Shown: positions 45,192 to 56,378 of the stretch, piece after piece
How positions within the stretch are numbered: the stretch's first letter is position 1
Layout of the letters: each line of letters starts with the position of its first letter
Assembly (NCBI RefSeq): GCF_021044825.1
Contig: NZ_JAJNOC010000006.1
Span: forward strand, 124,001 to 188,000
Direction: 5' to 3'
Length of the DNA stretch: 64,000 nt
Source of the DNA: Massilia phyllostachyos
Lineage (GTDB): Bacteria; Pseudomonadota; Gammaproteobacteria; Burkholderiales; Burkholderiaceae_D
Notes under the pieces: model-generated
Told to the model about the DNA's origin: nothing
Seen by the model: only the letters and a program-made list of their open reading frames with translations
Database searches by the model: none
Translations under genes and position numbers: made by a program

Positions 45192-45935
45192 TCAATGGAT
45201 GTGCAGGATGCGGCGCGGGATGCGCTGTCCCGGCGCGATGGAAATGGCGTGCGCCAGCGTCAAGTGGCAGTAGTCCTGGGCGTACTCGAGCGCCTCCTTC
45301 ATGCCCTCGCCCAGGGCCAGGCGCGCCGCGATGCTTGAGGCCAGGGTGCAACCGCTGCCGTGGTAATCGTGGGGCAGGCGCGGCAGGCGCCAGGCCTGTT
45401 GTTCGACACCAGCGCGCAGCCAGCGGTTGACGATGACGTCGCCCTCCCCGTGCCCGCCGGTCACCAGCACGTGCTCGCACGGGATGGGGCCGAGCGCCGC
45501 GGCTTCCGGCAGGTTGGGCGTGACGAGCGTCGCCAGCGGCAGCAGCTCGGCCAGCGCCGCCAGGGCATTGCCCCTGCCGAGCGCATCGCCATGGCCGCTG
45601 GCCAGCACCGGGTCGAGCACCACCGCCAGCCCCGGCCTGGCCGCGCGCAGCCGCTGCAGCAGCTGCGCGATCGCCGCCGCGTTCTCGCGGCTGCCGGGGA
45701 TGCCGATCTTGACCGCGTCGATGCGGCAGGTGTCGATCAGCGCCACGGCCTGGCGCGTGACCAGGCCCGGGTCGACCGGCCGCACCTCGTGCACCCGGTT
45801 GTTGTCCTGCACCGTGAGCGCCGTCGCCACCGGCAGCGCGTGGCCGCCGAGGGCGCCGATGGCGGCGATATCCGCCGCCAGGCCGGCGCCCCCGCCCGGG
45901 TCGAGCCCGGCGAACACCAGGACGTTCGGGACCAT
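45192..45935 (-). CDS. thiD: Hydroxymethylpyrimidine kinase/phosphomethylpyrimidine kinase
   Basis: A 247-residue ribokinase-fold kinase that phosphorylates HMP and HMP phosphate. Signatures are LVFAGLDPGGGAGLAADI at the N terminus, LDPVLASGHGDAL near residue 107, VTPNLPEAAALG near 130, VTGGHGEGD and the anion hole GSGCTLASSIAARLALG near 200. Start and thiG stop overlap (TGATG). In many relatives thiD is fused to or near thiE, as here. Confidence 0.95.
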   Translation of the reverse strand: MVPNVLVFAGLDPGGGAGLAADIAAIGALGGHALPVATALTVQDNNRVHEVRPVDPGLVTRQAVALIDTCRIDAVKIGIPGSRENAAAIAQLLQRLRAARPGLAVVLDPVLASGHGDALGRGNALAALAELLPLATLVTPNLPEAAALGPIPCEHVLVTGGHGEGDVIVNRWLRAGVEQQAWRLPRLPHDYHGSGCTLASSIAARLALGEGMKEALEYAQDYCHLTLAHAISIAPGQRIPRRILHIH

Positions 45936-46720
45936 CAGGTCGCCAGGCCTTCTTTGGGCGACGAGGGCGAGGCCATGAAACGCTTCGGCATGCGGCCCGC
46001 CAGGTGTGCTTCGCGGCCGGCGATGACGGCATGGCGCATGGCGCGCGCCATCCGCACCGGGTCGCGCGCGGCGGCGATCGCGGTGTTCATCAGGACGCCG
46101 TCGCAGCCCAGCTCCATCGCGATGGCCGCATCCGACGCCGTGCCGACGCCGGCGTCGACCAGCACCGGCACCGTGGCCTGCTCGATGATGAGCGACAGGT
46201 TCCAGGGATGCAGGATGCCCATGCCCGAGCCGATCAGCGAGGCCAGCGGCATCACCGCGACCACGCCGATCTCCTGCAGGATGCGGGCCTGGATCGGGTC
46301 GTCGCTGCAGTAGACCATCACGTCGAAACCGTCGCGCACCAGCGTTTCGGCCGCCTTGAGTGTTTCCGGCATCTGCGGGAACAGGGTCTTCTCGTCGCCC
46401 AGCACTTCCAGCTTTACCAGCTTGCGGCCACCGAGCAGCTCGCGCGCCATCTGCAGGGTGTAGACCGCGTCCTTGGCGGTGTAGCAGCCGGCGGTGTTGG
46501 GCAGGATGGTGAATTCATCGGGCGGCAGCACGTCCAGCAGGCTGGGCGCGTTCGGGTCCTGGCCGATGTTTACGCGGCGGATCGCCACGGTGATGATCTC
46601 GGCGCCGGCGGCCAGCGTCGCTGCGCGGGTCTGTTCAAGGTCACGGTACTTGCCGCTGCCGACCAGCAGGCGCGAGGCGTACTGGCGCCCGGCGATGGTC
46701 AGAAAATCAGTATCAGTCAT
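45935..46720 (-). CDS. thiG: Thiazole synthase
   Basis: A 261-residue TIM-barrel enzyme that forms the thiazole phosphate from DXP, ThiS-thiocarboxylate and dehydroglycine. The Schiff-base Lys lies in [15 protein letters not shown] near residue 100. Other landmarks are [29 protein letters not shown] and [14 protein letters not shown]. The ATG at 46718-46720 is 11 bases after the thiS stop. The product of dxs in this window (DXP) is its substrate. Confidence 0.97.
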   Translation of the reverse strand: MTDTDFLTIAGRQYASRLLVGSGKYRDLEQTRAATLAAGAEIITVAIRRVNIGQDPNAPSLLDVLPPDEFTILPNTAGCYTAKDAVYTLQMARELLGGRKLVKLEVLGDEKTLFPQMPETLKAAETLVRDGFDVMVYCSDDPIQARILQEIGVVAVMPLASLIGSGMGILHPWNLSLIIEQATVPVLVDAGVGTASDAAIAMELGCDGVLMNTAIAAARDPVRMARAMRHAVIAGREAHLAGRMPKRFMASPSSPKEGLAT

Positions 46721-46731
46721 TGTCGTCTCCT

Positions 46732-46934
46732 TCACCCGCCACCGATGGCGCGCACGATGTCCACTTTGTCTTTCGCCTGCAACCGCCGCCCCGGCCACTG
46801 CTGGCGCGGCACCACTTCGCGGTTGACCGCGACCGCCACCGCCTGCCCCCCCAGGCCGAGCTGGCCGGCCAGCTCCTGCAGCGAGGCCCCGCTGGGCAGC
46901 AGGTAGGGCGAACCGTTCAATTCGACTTCCAGCA

Positions 46935-46935
<1 letters not shown>
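46732..46935 (-). CDS. thiS: Sulfur carrier protein ThiS
   Basis: A 67-residue ubiquitin-like sulfur carrier beginning [18 protein letters not shown] and ending IGGG, the glycine tail that is adenylated and thiocarboxylated. Its start overlaps the thiC stop (TGATG), which fixes it. No ThiF-like activating enzyme is encoded in the operon. Confidence 0.93.
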
Positions 46936-49010
<2,075 letters not shown>

Positions 49011-49049
49011 GCGTGTGCTGCGCCCGGCCTGGCCGGGTGCAGCGGGCGG

Positions 49050-49075
49050 ATTATAGCGTCCATCTACTCTATAAT
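49050..49075. promoter_or_regulatory. Divergent -10 boxes for thiC and valS
   Basis: A minus-strand TATAAT at 49050-49055 lies about 40 bp before the riboswitch, and a plus-strand TATAAT at 49070-49075 lies 34 bp before the valS start. Neither has a good -35 hexamer, so both are tentative. Confidence 0.45.
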
Positions 49076-49109
49076 GGTTCTTTTCGCATAAATTTTTACG
49101 CCACCAATC

Positions 49110-51908
49110 ATGGAACTTGCCAAGTCTTTCGAGCCAGCGGACATTGAACAACACTGGCGCACCGAGTGGGAACAGCGCGGCTACTACACCGCCAGCATGG
49201 AAGACGGCAAGCCGTCGTTCAGCATCCAGCTGCCGCCGCCGAACGTGACCGGCACCCTGCACATGGGCCATGCCTTCAACCAGACCGTGATGGACGGCCT
49301 GACCCGCTACTACCGCATGCGCGGCTATAACACCGCCTGGGTCCCGGGCACCGACCACGCCGGCATCGCCACCCAGATCGTGGTCGAGCGCCAGCTCGAC
49401 GCCCAGAAGATCTCGCGCCACGACCTGGGCCGCGACGCCTTCATCGAGAAGGTCTGGGAGTGGAAGGAAAAGTCGGGCAGCACCATCACCGGCCAGATGC
49501 GCCGCATGGGCACCTCGCCCGACTGGCAGCGCGAATACTTCACGATGGACGAGCCGCGCTCGAAGACCGTCACCGAAGTCTTCGTGCGCCTGTTCGAACA
49601 AGGCCTGATCTACCGCGGCAAGCGCCTGGTCAACTGGGACCCGGTGCTGGGCACGGCAGTCTCCGACCTGGAAGTCGACTCGCAGGAAGAAGACGGCTCG
49701 ATGTGGTACATCCAGTACCCCCTGGCCGACGGCTCGGGCCACCTGACGGTCGCCACCACCCGTCCTGAAACCATGCTGGGCGACGTCGCCGTGGCGGTCG
49801 ATCCGACCGACGAGCGTTACACCCACCTACACGGCAAGCTGCTCACGCTGCCGCTGACGGGCCGCCAGATCCCGGTGATCGCCGACAGCTACGTCGACAA
49901 GGAATTCGGCACCGGCTGCGTGAAGATCACGCCGGCCCACGACTTCAACGACTACGCGGTCGGCCAGCGCGCCGGCCTTGCGCCGATCAACATCTTCACG
50001 CTCGACGCGAAGATCAACGAGAACGGCCCGGCGCCCTACCAGGGCCTGGACCGCTTCGCCGCGCGCAAGCAGATCGTCGCCGACCTCGAAGCGCAGGGCC
50101 TGCTGGAGCAGGTCAAGCCGCACAAGCTGATGGTCCCGCGCGGCGACCGCACCAACGTCGTGATTGAGCCGATGCTGACCGACCAGTGGTTCGTCGCCAT
50201 GAGCAAGCCGGCGCCGGAAGGCACCTTCAATCCGGGCAAGTCGATCACCGAGGTCGCGCTGGAAAAGGTCGCCAGCGGCGAGATCAAGTTCGTGCCCGAG
50301 AACTGGAGCACCACCTATAACCAGTGGCTGGGCAACATCCAGGACTGGTGCATCTCGCGCCAGCTGTGGTGGGGCCACCGCATCCCGGCCTGGTATGGCG
50401 AGAACGGCGAGATCGTCGTCGCCCGCACGGAAGAGGAAGCGCAGGCCAAGGCGGCCGCGCAAGGCATCACCGGCGCCCTGCGTCGCGACGACGACGTGCT
50501 CGATACCTGGTTCTCGTCGGCCCTGGTGCCCTTCTCGACCATGGGCTGGCCGGAACAGACGCGCGACATGTCGATGTTCCTGCCGTCCTCGGTGCTGGTG
50601 ACCGGCTTCGACATCATCTTCTTCTGGGTCGCCCGGATGGTGATGATGACGGCCCACTTCACCGGCAAGGTGCCGTTCGAGACCGTGTACGTGCACGGCC
50701 TGGTGCGCGATTCGCAGGGCCAGAAGATGTCGAAGTCGAAGGGCAACACGCTCGACCCGATCGACCTGATCGACGGCATCGACCTCGAGTCGCTGGTCGC
50801 CAAGCGCACCACCGGCCTGATGGACCCGCGCGCCGCGGAGAAAATCGCGAAAGCCACCCGCAAGGAATTCCCGGAAGGGATCCCGGCCTTCGGCACCGAC
50901 GCCGTGCGCTTCACCATGGCGAGCTACGCTTCCCTCGGCCGCAACATCAACTTCGACCTGGGCCGCTGCGAAGGCTATCGCAACTTCTGCAACAAGATGT
51001 GGAACGCGACCCGCTTCGTGATGATGAACACGGAAGGGAAGGATTGCAGCGCGCCGCAGCCGGAAGACTTGTCGCCCGCCGACCGCTGGATCATCTCGCT
51101 GATGAACCGCGCCGAGCTGGAAGTCGCGAAAGGCTTCGCCGACTACCGCTTCGACAATATCGCGAGCGCCATCTACAAGTTCGTCTGGGACGAGTACTGC
51201 GACTGGTACCTGGAACTGGCCAAGGTCTCGGTCCAGCAGGGCACCGAAGCGCAGCAGCGCGCCACCCGCCACACCCTGCTGCGCGTGCTGGAAGTCGTGC
51301 TGCGCCTGGCGCACCCGATCATCCCGTTCGTGACAGAAGCGCTGTGGCAGGCGATTGCGCCGCTGGCCGGCAAGACCGGCGACACCATCATGCTGCAGCC
51401 GTATCCTTTGGCCGACACGTCGCTGGTGAGCGAGGAAGCCGAGGGCTGGATGGAGCAGCTGAAGGCGCTGATCGACGCGACCCGCAACCTGCGCGGCGAG
51501 ATGTCGCTGTCGCCGTCGGTGCGCGTGCCGCTGATCGTCGAGCCGGGCAATGATGAGGACCGTGCCCGCATGGCGGTGTTCGCGCCCTACATCCAGGCGC
51601 TCGGCAAGCTGGCCGAGGTGCAGATCGTCGACGCGCTGCCGGAATCGCCGGCCGCGGTGTCGATCGTCGGCACCACCAAGCTGATGCTGAAGGTCGAGAT
51701 CGACCCGGCCGCGGAACGCGAACGCCTGTCGAAGGAGATCGCGCGCCTGCAGGGCGAGATCGCCAAGGCGAGCGGCAAGCTGTCGAACGAAAGCTTCGTT
51801 GCGCGCGCGCCGGCCGCGGTGGTCGAGCAGGAGAAGGAACGCGTGGCGAACTTCTCGGCGACGCTGGCCAAGATGCAGGAACAGCTGGCCAAGCTGCCGG
51901 CGGCGTAA
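49110..51908 (+). CDS. valS: Valyl-tRNA synthetase
   Basis: A 932-residue class I aminoacyl-tRNA synthetase. The HIGH-type motif is [17 protein letters not shown] near residue 42 and the KMSKS motif is [14 protein letters not shown] near 544. The editing domain contains [19 protein letters not shown] (Thr-rich motif). The C terminus is a coiled-coil tRNA-binding arm ([19 protein letters not shown]), as expected for ValRS. Length is as in other bacteria. Monocistronic, followed by an intrinsic terminator. Confidence 0.98.
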   Translation: MELAKSFEPADIEQHWRTEWEQRGYYTASMEDGKPSFSIQLPPPNVTGTLHMGHAFNQTVMDGLTRYYRMRGYNTAWVPGTDHAGIATQIVVERQLDAQKISRHDLGRDAFIEKVWEWKEKSGSTITGQMRRMGTSPDWQREYFTMDEPRSKTVTEVFVRLFEQGLIYRGKRLVNWDPVLGTAVSDLEVDSQEEDGSMWYIQYPLADGSGHLTVATTRPETMLGDVAVAVDPTDERYTHLHGKLLTLPLTGRQIPVIADSYVDKEFGTGCVKITPAHDFNDYAVGQRAGLAPINIFTLDAKINENGPAPYQGLDRFAARKQIVADLEAQGLLEQVKPHKLMVPRGDRTNVVIEPMLTDQWFVAMSKPAPEGTFNPGKSITEVALEKVASGEIKFVPENWSTTYNQWLGNIQDWCISRQLWWGHRIPAWYGENGEIVVARTEEEAQAKAAAQGITGALRRDDDVLDTWFSSALVPFSTMGWPEQTRDMSMFLPSSVLVTGFDIIFFWVARMVMMTAHFTGKVPFETVYVHGLVRDSQGQKMSKSKGNTLDPIDLIDGIDLESLVAKRTTGLMDPRAAEKIAKATRKEFPEGIPAFGTDAVRFTMASYASLGRNINFDLGRCEGYRNFCNKMWNATRFVMMNTEGKDCSAPQPEDLSPADRWIISLMNRAELEVAKGFADYRFDNIASAIYKFVWDEYCDWYLELAKVSVQQGTEAQQRATRHTLLRVLEVVLRLAHPIIPFVTEALWQAIAPLAGKTGDTIMLQPYPLADTSLVSEEAEGWMEQLKALIDATRNLRGEMSLSPSVRVPLIVEPGNDEDRARMAVFAPYIQALGKLAEVQIVDALPESPAAVSIVGTTKLMLKVEIDPAAERERLSKEIARLQGEIAKASGKLSNESFVARAPAAVVEQEKERVANFSATLAKMQEQLAKLPAA

Positions 51909-51926
51909 GCTTCGGCGCTCGACAGG

Positions 51927-51952
51927 AACGCGGCTTCGGCCGCGTTTTTTTT
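51927..51952 (+). terminator. Intrinsic terminator after valS
   Basis: AACGCGGC, a TTCG tetraloop and GCCGCGTT form a perfect 8-bp stem followed by a run of Ts. Confidence 0.92.
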
Positions 51953-51975
51953 ATGACGTAACGCGTGCAGCCGTT

Positions 51976-52083
51976 GTAGGGTGGGCGGTCCCTCCGCCCA
52001 CGCGTTCAAAAACACGGTGATTACACACGCCGCGGCAAATCACCCGATGCTTGAACGCGTGGGCGCGGGAGCGCCCACCCTAC
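51976..52083. repeat. Family A dispersed inverted repeat, copy 3
   Basis: The clearest copy: GTAGGGTGGGC and GCCCACCCTAC ends, each followed inward by a hairpin, with CCCACGCGTTCAA and TTGAACGCGTGGG inner arms. About 108 bp long, it lies between the convergent valS and DUF2268-type protease genes. Confidence 0.85.
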
Positions 52084-52116
52084 GGGCCTCGGCAACGGCA
52101 TGGACCTCGGCAGCGT

Positions 52117-53067
52117 TTATTTGTCGGCGGGTTGGGCGCTGCGCAGCCGCTCCAGGGCCGTCACGACCACCTTGTGCACCGCCGCGCAATCGAGCTTCGC
52201 CATCTCGCGCATGCTCATGGTCTTTCCCACTTCCTCCGCCACCAGGTAGCCCAGGTAGTAGGCGCGCCGCGCCGGCAGCCCCGTGTCGTCGCCGCGGCGC
52301 TGGAACAGGCCGGCCACGGCGTCGCCGTCGGTGCGGTCCAGTTTCGCCAGCAGGTCGTCCAGCGCGCGCCGCAGTTGCCGGCGGGTGTCGGGCACCAGGC
52401 CGTGCGGCAGGTCGAGCAGCAGCTCGGCGTCGCTCGCCTGCGGATTCAGGCGCTTGGAGACGTAGGTCGCCAGCCCCTCTTCCCAGACCCCGGCCCAGAC
52501 CGGACCGCCGCTGCAGTTCAGCGCCTGGTAGTCGTGGAACAGCTCGTGGTGGAAGAAGGCGGCTTCGTCGCCGTCGCCATGGGCCTGCACCATCACGTCG
52601 GCGCCGAAGATGAAGTAGTTCTTGCCGTCGAAGGTGCGGGTGCCGCCATCCATCTCGCCGAGCGAGTGCAGGAACCAGATGTCGGTGCCGGCGGCGTAGT
52701 CCGGGAACGCGGCGCGGAAGGTGGCGATGTGGCGCGGCAGGTCCTGGGTGAAGCTGGCCACCTTCTTGAGGTAGGCGGCGCGGATCGCGGGGAAGCCGGC
52801 AAAGGCCTTGGCAAGCTGGGTGTCGCGCTCGGCCTCGGTCACCTTGTCCCCGTAGCGCTGGCGTCCGTAAAACTACGGGAAGCGCGGCACGATCGTCGCC
52901 TTGAAGTCCGCGACCGCGGCGTCAGGCTTGCCGGCGTTGCGGTCGGCCACCTGCTGGAAGGCGCTCGCCAGGTCGAGCACTTTCATCGTCAAGGCCGGTT
53001 CGGCGGCGCGGGTGGATGGGACGGCGCATGCGGCCGACAGCAGGATCAGGGAGGCAAGGCGTTTCAC
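52117..53067 (-). pseudogene. DUF2268-like zinc metalloprotease gene with in-frame amber codon
   Basis: From a GTG at 53065-53067 the frame encodes a signal peptide (LASLILLSAACAVPSTRAAEP), then VADFKATIVPRFP, a TAG at 52873-52875 (codon 65), and continues in the same frame as FYGRQRYGDKVTEAERD to a stop at 52117. The distal part contains the zinc motif HHELFHDYQ and a Trp/Glu-rich stretch (GVWEEGLATYVSKR), as in putative zinc-dependent proteases. No frameshift is needed: one base change would restore a 316-residue protein. A second start (GTG at 52842) could give a signal-less fragment, but function is doubtful. Confidence 0.78.
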
Positions 53068-53261
53068 GGCGGGCGGGCTTTCCAGGCGAAACCGGCATTG
53101 TATCGGCGCGGGGACGAACCAAAAGTCACCGACTGTCACCGGGGTGTGACGCCGGCGCCGGGCGCTGTTGCGATTCGAAGGATTCTTCGGATTCCGCGCT
53201 CCACTTGGCCAAAAGGGTTTGCTACACTCTGCCATACCAATAACGACTCTGGAGACCCAAG

Positions 53262-53711
53262 ATGCGACACCTGATGAAGGCCGGCCTGATTGCACTGACG
53301 CTTGCGCTGCCGATGGCCGCGATGGCGCAGAACGCCTCGCCGGTGGGCGTGTGGAAGACGATCGACGACGAGACCGGCAAACCGAAATCGCTGGTGCGCA
53401 TCAGCGAGGAAGGCGGCGCGCTGACCGGCAAGATCGAGAAGCTGTTCCGCCCCGCGGACCAGGACCAGAACCCGAAATGCACCTCCTGCGAAGGCGCGCG
53501 CAAGGACCAGCCGATCATCGGCATGACCATCCTGTGGGGCCTGAAGAAGGACGGCAACGAGTACTCCGGCGGCCAGATCCTCGACCCGGCCAAGGGCAAG
53601 GAATACAAGAGCAAGCTGACCCTGAAGGACAACGGCAGCAAGCTCGAAGTGCGCGGCTACATCGGCGCGCCGATGTTCGGCCGCTCGCAGACCTGGGTCC
53701 GCGAACAGTAA
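53262..53711 (+). CDS. DUF2147 periplasmic protein
   Basis: A 149-residue exported protein. The signal peptide ends AAMAQ near residue 23. The mature part follows DUF2147: PVGVWKTIDDETGKPKSLVRI near residue 27, CTSCEGARKDQPIIGM near 73, GGQILDPAKGKEYKSKLTL near 103 and GAPMFGRSQTWVR at the end. The fold is a small beta-barrel; function unknown. GGAGA lies eight bases before the ATG at 53262. Confidence 0.9.
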   Translation: MRHLMKAGLIALTLALPMAAMAQNASPVGVWKTIDDETGKPKSLVRISEEGGALTGKIEKLFRPADQDQNPKCTSCEGARKDQPIIGMTILWGLKKDGNEYSGGQILDPAKGKEYKSKLTLKDNGSKLEVRGYIGAPMFGRSQTWVREQ

Positions 53712-53730
53712 CCGGCAAGGGGCGGCCGCC

Positions 53731-54099
53731 ATGATCCGCAAGCATATGTACGTGCTGGCCGTCCCCGACCTCGATCGCTCGGCCGGTTTCTACCGCGACG
53801 TGCTGGGCTTCACCGTCCACGAGATGGGCGACCCGGGCTGGCGCATGTTCGAACGCGACGGCTGCCGCATCATGGCCGGCGCCTGTCCGCACGCCCTGCC
53901 CGCCGCCCAGCTGGGCGACCACGGCTGGTTCGCCTACCTCGAAGTCGACAACGCCGACGCCTGGCACGCCCGCGCCGCGGCCTGCGGCGTCGAGATCACC
54001 AAGGCGCTCGCCGACGAGCCCTGGGGCATGCGCGAATTCGGCCTGCGCACCGTCGACGGCCACCGCATCATGATCGGGCACGCCCTGCCCGAGGGATGA
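53731..54099 (+). CDS. VOC-family (glyoxalase/bleomycin-resistance-like) protein
   Basis: A 122-residue single vicinal-oxygen-chelate domain: VLAVPDLDRSAGFYRDVLGF at the N terminus, a Trp-containing middle and EFGLRTVDGHRIMIG at the end, with Glu and His that could bind a metal. Substrate cannot be predicted. It is 19 bases after the DUF2147 gene and probably in the same unit. Confidence 0.88.
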   Translation: MIRKHMYVLAVPDLDRSAGFYRDVLGFTVHEMGDPGWRMFERDGCRIMAGACPHALPAAQLGDHGWFAYLEVDNADAWHARAAACGVEITKALADEPWGMREFGLRTVDGHRIMIGHALPEG

Positions 54100-54131
54100 T
54101 GGGTGGGGCCTGCGCCCTGTATCATGGACGC

Positions 54132-54473
54132 ATGACCCAGACCCAAGCCTACCTCTATCTCGCCTTCGCCATCGGCGCCGAAGTGATCGGCACCACGGCG
54201 CTCAAGGCCTCCGACAGCTTCACCCGCCCCTGGCCCAGCCTGCTCACGGTCGGCTGCTACGCCCTCTCCTTCTACCTGCTGACCTTCAGCCTGCGCGTGC
54301 TGCCGACGGGGATCGCCTATGCGATCTGGTCCGGGGTCGGCATCGTGCTGATTTCCGTGATCAGCTGGGTGGTCTACCAGCAGCGCCTCGACCTGCCGGC
54401 CATCGCCGGGCTGGGCCTGATCATTGCCGGAGTTGCCGTCATCAACCTGTTCTCCAAAAGCGTCGGACATTAA
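54132..54473 (+). CDS. SMR-family multidrug efflux protein (EmrE-like)
   Basis: A 113-residue membrane protein with four helices. The essential Glu lies in helix 1 (Glu17 in FAIGAEVIGTTALK), and helix 3 has the family sequence AYAIWSGVGIVLISVISW. As a dimer it exchanges protons for cationic compounds. The ATG at 54132 gives the family N terminus; an in-frame start 36 bases earlier adds a non-conserved stretch. Confidence 0.92.
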   Translation: MTQTQAYLYLAFAIGAEVIGTTALKASDSFTRPWPSLLTVGCYALSFYLLTFSLRVLPTGIAYAIWSGVGIVLISVISWVVYQQRLDLPAIAGLGLIIAGVAVINLFSKSVGH

Positions 54474-54563
54474 AGCCAATCCAACTGCGCGCCAACAAAC
54501 TTGCCATTCCGATATCTTCTCATTTACTGCTGAGTTCACCATCGCATAACGAGAAAGGTCCCC

Positions 54564-55043
54564 ATGCTCTTCCTGCGTCTTGTCTGCCTGCTCGCCGGTT
54601 TCCTGGTGCTGCTGGCGCCACCGGCCATGCTCTACCCGACGGGCGCATCCGCCAAGGAATTGATCCCGGCCGCCGGCATGCTGGCCGCGCTGCTGCTGGC
54701 CGCCGCCGGCTTCTTCTTCGTCGCCCTGACCGGCCACCGCATCCGCCGCTCGCCCGTCCTGCAGCGCCTGTGCGCCCTCCTGATGGCTGCCCCCTTCCTG
54801 GCCGGCGCCGCCGCCCTGTGGAACGCCGCCACCCCGACCGCCCTGTGGATGAGCGGCCTGCTGCTGGGCTTCACGCTGATCGTCACCGCGATCCTCGCCT
54901 ACCCCCTCCTGCAAGGCCCCAGCCCCCGCCGCCTCCGCGCCCGCGAAACCCACCAGCGCCGCCACCACCCCCTCGAACCCCAATTGGGGTCAGAGTTGAA
55001 TTATTTGCCACTATCCCACCATCATCAGGCGTCGAGCAATTGA
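54564..55043 (+). CDS. Small membrane protein with C terminus read from a repeat
   Basis: A 159-residue hydrophobic protein with four predicted helices. The segment LAAAGFFFVALTGHRIRRSPVLQRL is closely similar to a part of the protein at 55348-55806, so the two are paralogs. After about residue 137 the frame enters the family C repeat and the last 20 or so residues are encoded by it, so the original stop has apparently been lost. Function unknown. Confidence 0.7.
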   Translation: MLFLRLVCLLAGFLVLLAPPAMLYPTGASAKELIPAAGMLAALLLAAAGFFFVALTGHRIRRSPVLQRLCALLMAAPFLAGAAALWNAATPTALWMSGLLLGFTLIVTAILAYPLLQGPSPRRLRARETHQRRHHPLEPQLGSELNYLPLSHHHQASSN

Positions 55044-55108
55044 TCTTCACACGAACCAATTGATCTGAAGACCGTACCCAATAATTTGACTCTGACCCTA
55101 ATTGGGTT
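54976..55108. repeat. Family C repeat element, unit 1
   Basis: Bounded by CCCCAATTGGGGTCAGAGTT-type and, inverted, ACTCTGACCCTAATTGGGTT-type ends. The unit is about 133 bp. It overlaps the 3' end of the preceding membrane-protein gene. Confidence 0.85.
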
Positions 55109-55124
55109 GGCTGGAAAGCGGCGC

Positions 55125-55258
55125 AACCCTAATTGGGGTCAGAGTCGAATTATTTGCCAAGAACCCTGCATCAACTGAGGTCAAGCCAGGTTTCTTAAAA
55201 TCGGGACATAACCTGGAAGATGTTGGCGAATAATTCGACTCTGACCCCAATTGGGGTT
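55125..55258. repeat. Family C repeat element, unit 2
   Basis: Same inverted ends as unit 1 (AACCCTAATTGGGGTCAGAG at the left, its inverse at the right), about 134 bp, 16 bp after unit 1. Inner sequences of the two units differ. No transposase is encoded. Confidence 0.85.
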
Positions 55259-55347
55259 TGGAGCGCCTGTGGGTTGGGCTCCGGGACGGGCGCGACTGTG
55301 CTATCGTCGGGTCGTGTCCGGCCTGCGTGTTTCGCTTCCAGCTAACG

Positions 55348-55806
55348 ATGAGCGTTCCGAATCCGGCGCGGCCTGTCGTGCGGGGGCGCGCCTTGCGTTA
55401 TCTTCGATTGATCAGCCTGTTCGCGGGCGTGCTGGCGCTCATCCATCCGCCGCTGCTGCTGCGTTCCATTGCGCATTTGATCCCGGATATGGCGGAGCCC
55501 TTCGTCATGCTGGGTGGGATGGTGCTGGCGGCGGGCGGGTATTTCGTGATCGGCTTGGCGGGGCATCGCATGCGGCGTTCGCCGGAGCTGCGCTCGCTGG
55601 CGGCGCTGTTGATGATGATGCCGTTCGCGGCCAGCGCCACCGTGGTCTGGCATGGCGGCAGCAGCCCGACCCTGCTGCGCATCTGCGGCTTCCTGATGGC
55701 CTTCACGCTGGCGCTCTACATGACCTTCATTTATCCGCTCATGCACACGCCGAAGCAGCGCCAAAACAAGGACTACAGCCAGCCGGCGTCGCGCGCCATC
55801 CGGTAG
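55348..55806 (+). CDS. Small membrane protein, paralog of the protein at 54564
   Basis: A 152-residue protein with four hydrophobic helices, sharing the AGGYFVIGLAGHRMRRSPEL segment with its neighbour. The ATG at 55348 was chosen; the frame before it, beginning in the repeat, is not protein-like. There is no recognised domain. Its last 34 bases overlap the end of the response-regulator gene on the opposite strand. Confidence 0.75.
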   Translation: MSVPNPARPVVRGRALRYLRLISLFAGVLALIHPPLLLRSIAHLIPDMAEPFVMLGGMVLAAGGYFVIGLAGHRMRRSPELRSLAALLMMMPFAASATVVWHGGSSPTLLRICGFLMAFTLALYMTFIYPLMHTPKQRQNKDYSQPASRAIR

Positions 55807-56378
55807 GCTTCGACGCGGTTGCCGGCATTCAGTTTGCTGATCGCCTCGGACAGGTAGTTGCGCACCGTGCCTTCGGACAGGTGGACCTGGCGCGCGATGT
55901 CCGAGCTGGAGCGCCCTTCCCCGGCCAGGCGCAGCACCTGCCGTTCGCGTTCGGTGAGCGGGTCGGCGCCGCCGCTCCAGCTTTCCAGCGCCAGTTCGGG
56001 CGCGATCGCGCGGCCGCCGCCGTGCACCACGCGGATCGCGGCGGCCAGGGCGTCGACCGGCGCATCCTTGAGCAGGTAGCCGCGCACGCCCGCCTCCAGT
56101 GCGCGCCGCAGGTAGCCGCTGCGCCCGAAGGTCGTCACCACGATCACCCGCGCCGGCGAACGCTCTTCCTTCAGCTGGGCCGCCAGTTCGAGGCCCGTCA
56201 TCAAGGGCATCTCGATGTCGGTCAGGACGATGTCCGGCGCCAGGCTTGCGCACAGGGCCAGCGCTTCGCGGCCGTTGGTGGCGGCGCCGACCACCTCGAA
56301 GTCGGGTTCGAGACGCAGCAGCGCGGCCATGGCGCCGAGGACGAGGGTCTGGTCTTCGGCCAGAAGGATGCGGATCAT
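55773..56378 (-). CDS. NarL/LuxR-type response regulator (DesR-like)
   Basis: A 201-residue transcription factor. The receiver domain has the phosphorylation site Asp54 (VLTDIEMPLMTG) and YLLKDAP with the conserved Lys near residue 104. The LuxR-type HTH is PLTERERQVLRLAGEGRSSSDIARQVHLSEGTVRNYLS. Its gene overlaps the kinase stop by ATGA. The palindromes near the amidohydrolase starts (59386-59405, 61279-61290) could be its sites. Confidence 0.93.
   Translation of the reverse strand: MIRILLAEDQTLVLGAMAALLRLEPDFEVVGAATNGREALALCASLAPDIVLTDIEMPLMTGLELAAQLKEERSPARVIVVTTFGRSGYLRRALEAGVRGYLLKDAPVDALAAAIRVVHGGGRAIAPELALESWSGGADPLTERERQVLRLAGEGRSSSDIARQVHLSEGTVRNYLSEAISKLNAGNRVEAYRMARDAGWL

Noticed and set aside
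52117..52842. Separate cytoplasmic protease gene starting at GTG 52842
   Set aside because: The upstream in-frame part has a signal peptide and continues the same reading frame across one TAG; a single interrupted gene is simpler.
54976..55258. CRISPR array
   Set aside because: Only four short arms in alternating orientation, unequal spacing and no cas genes.
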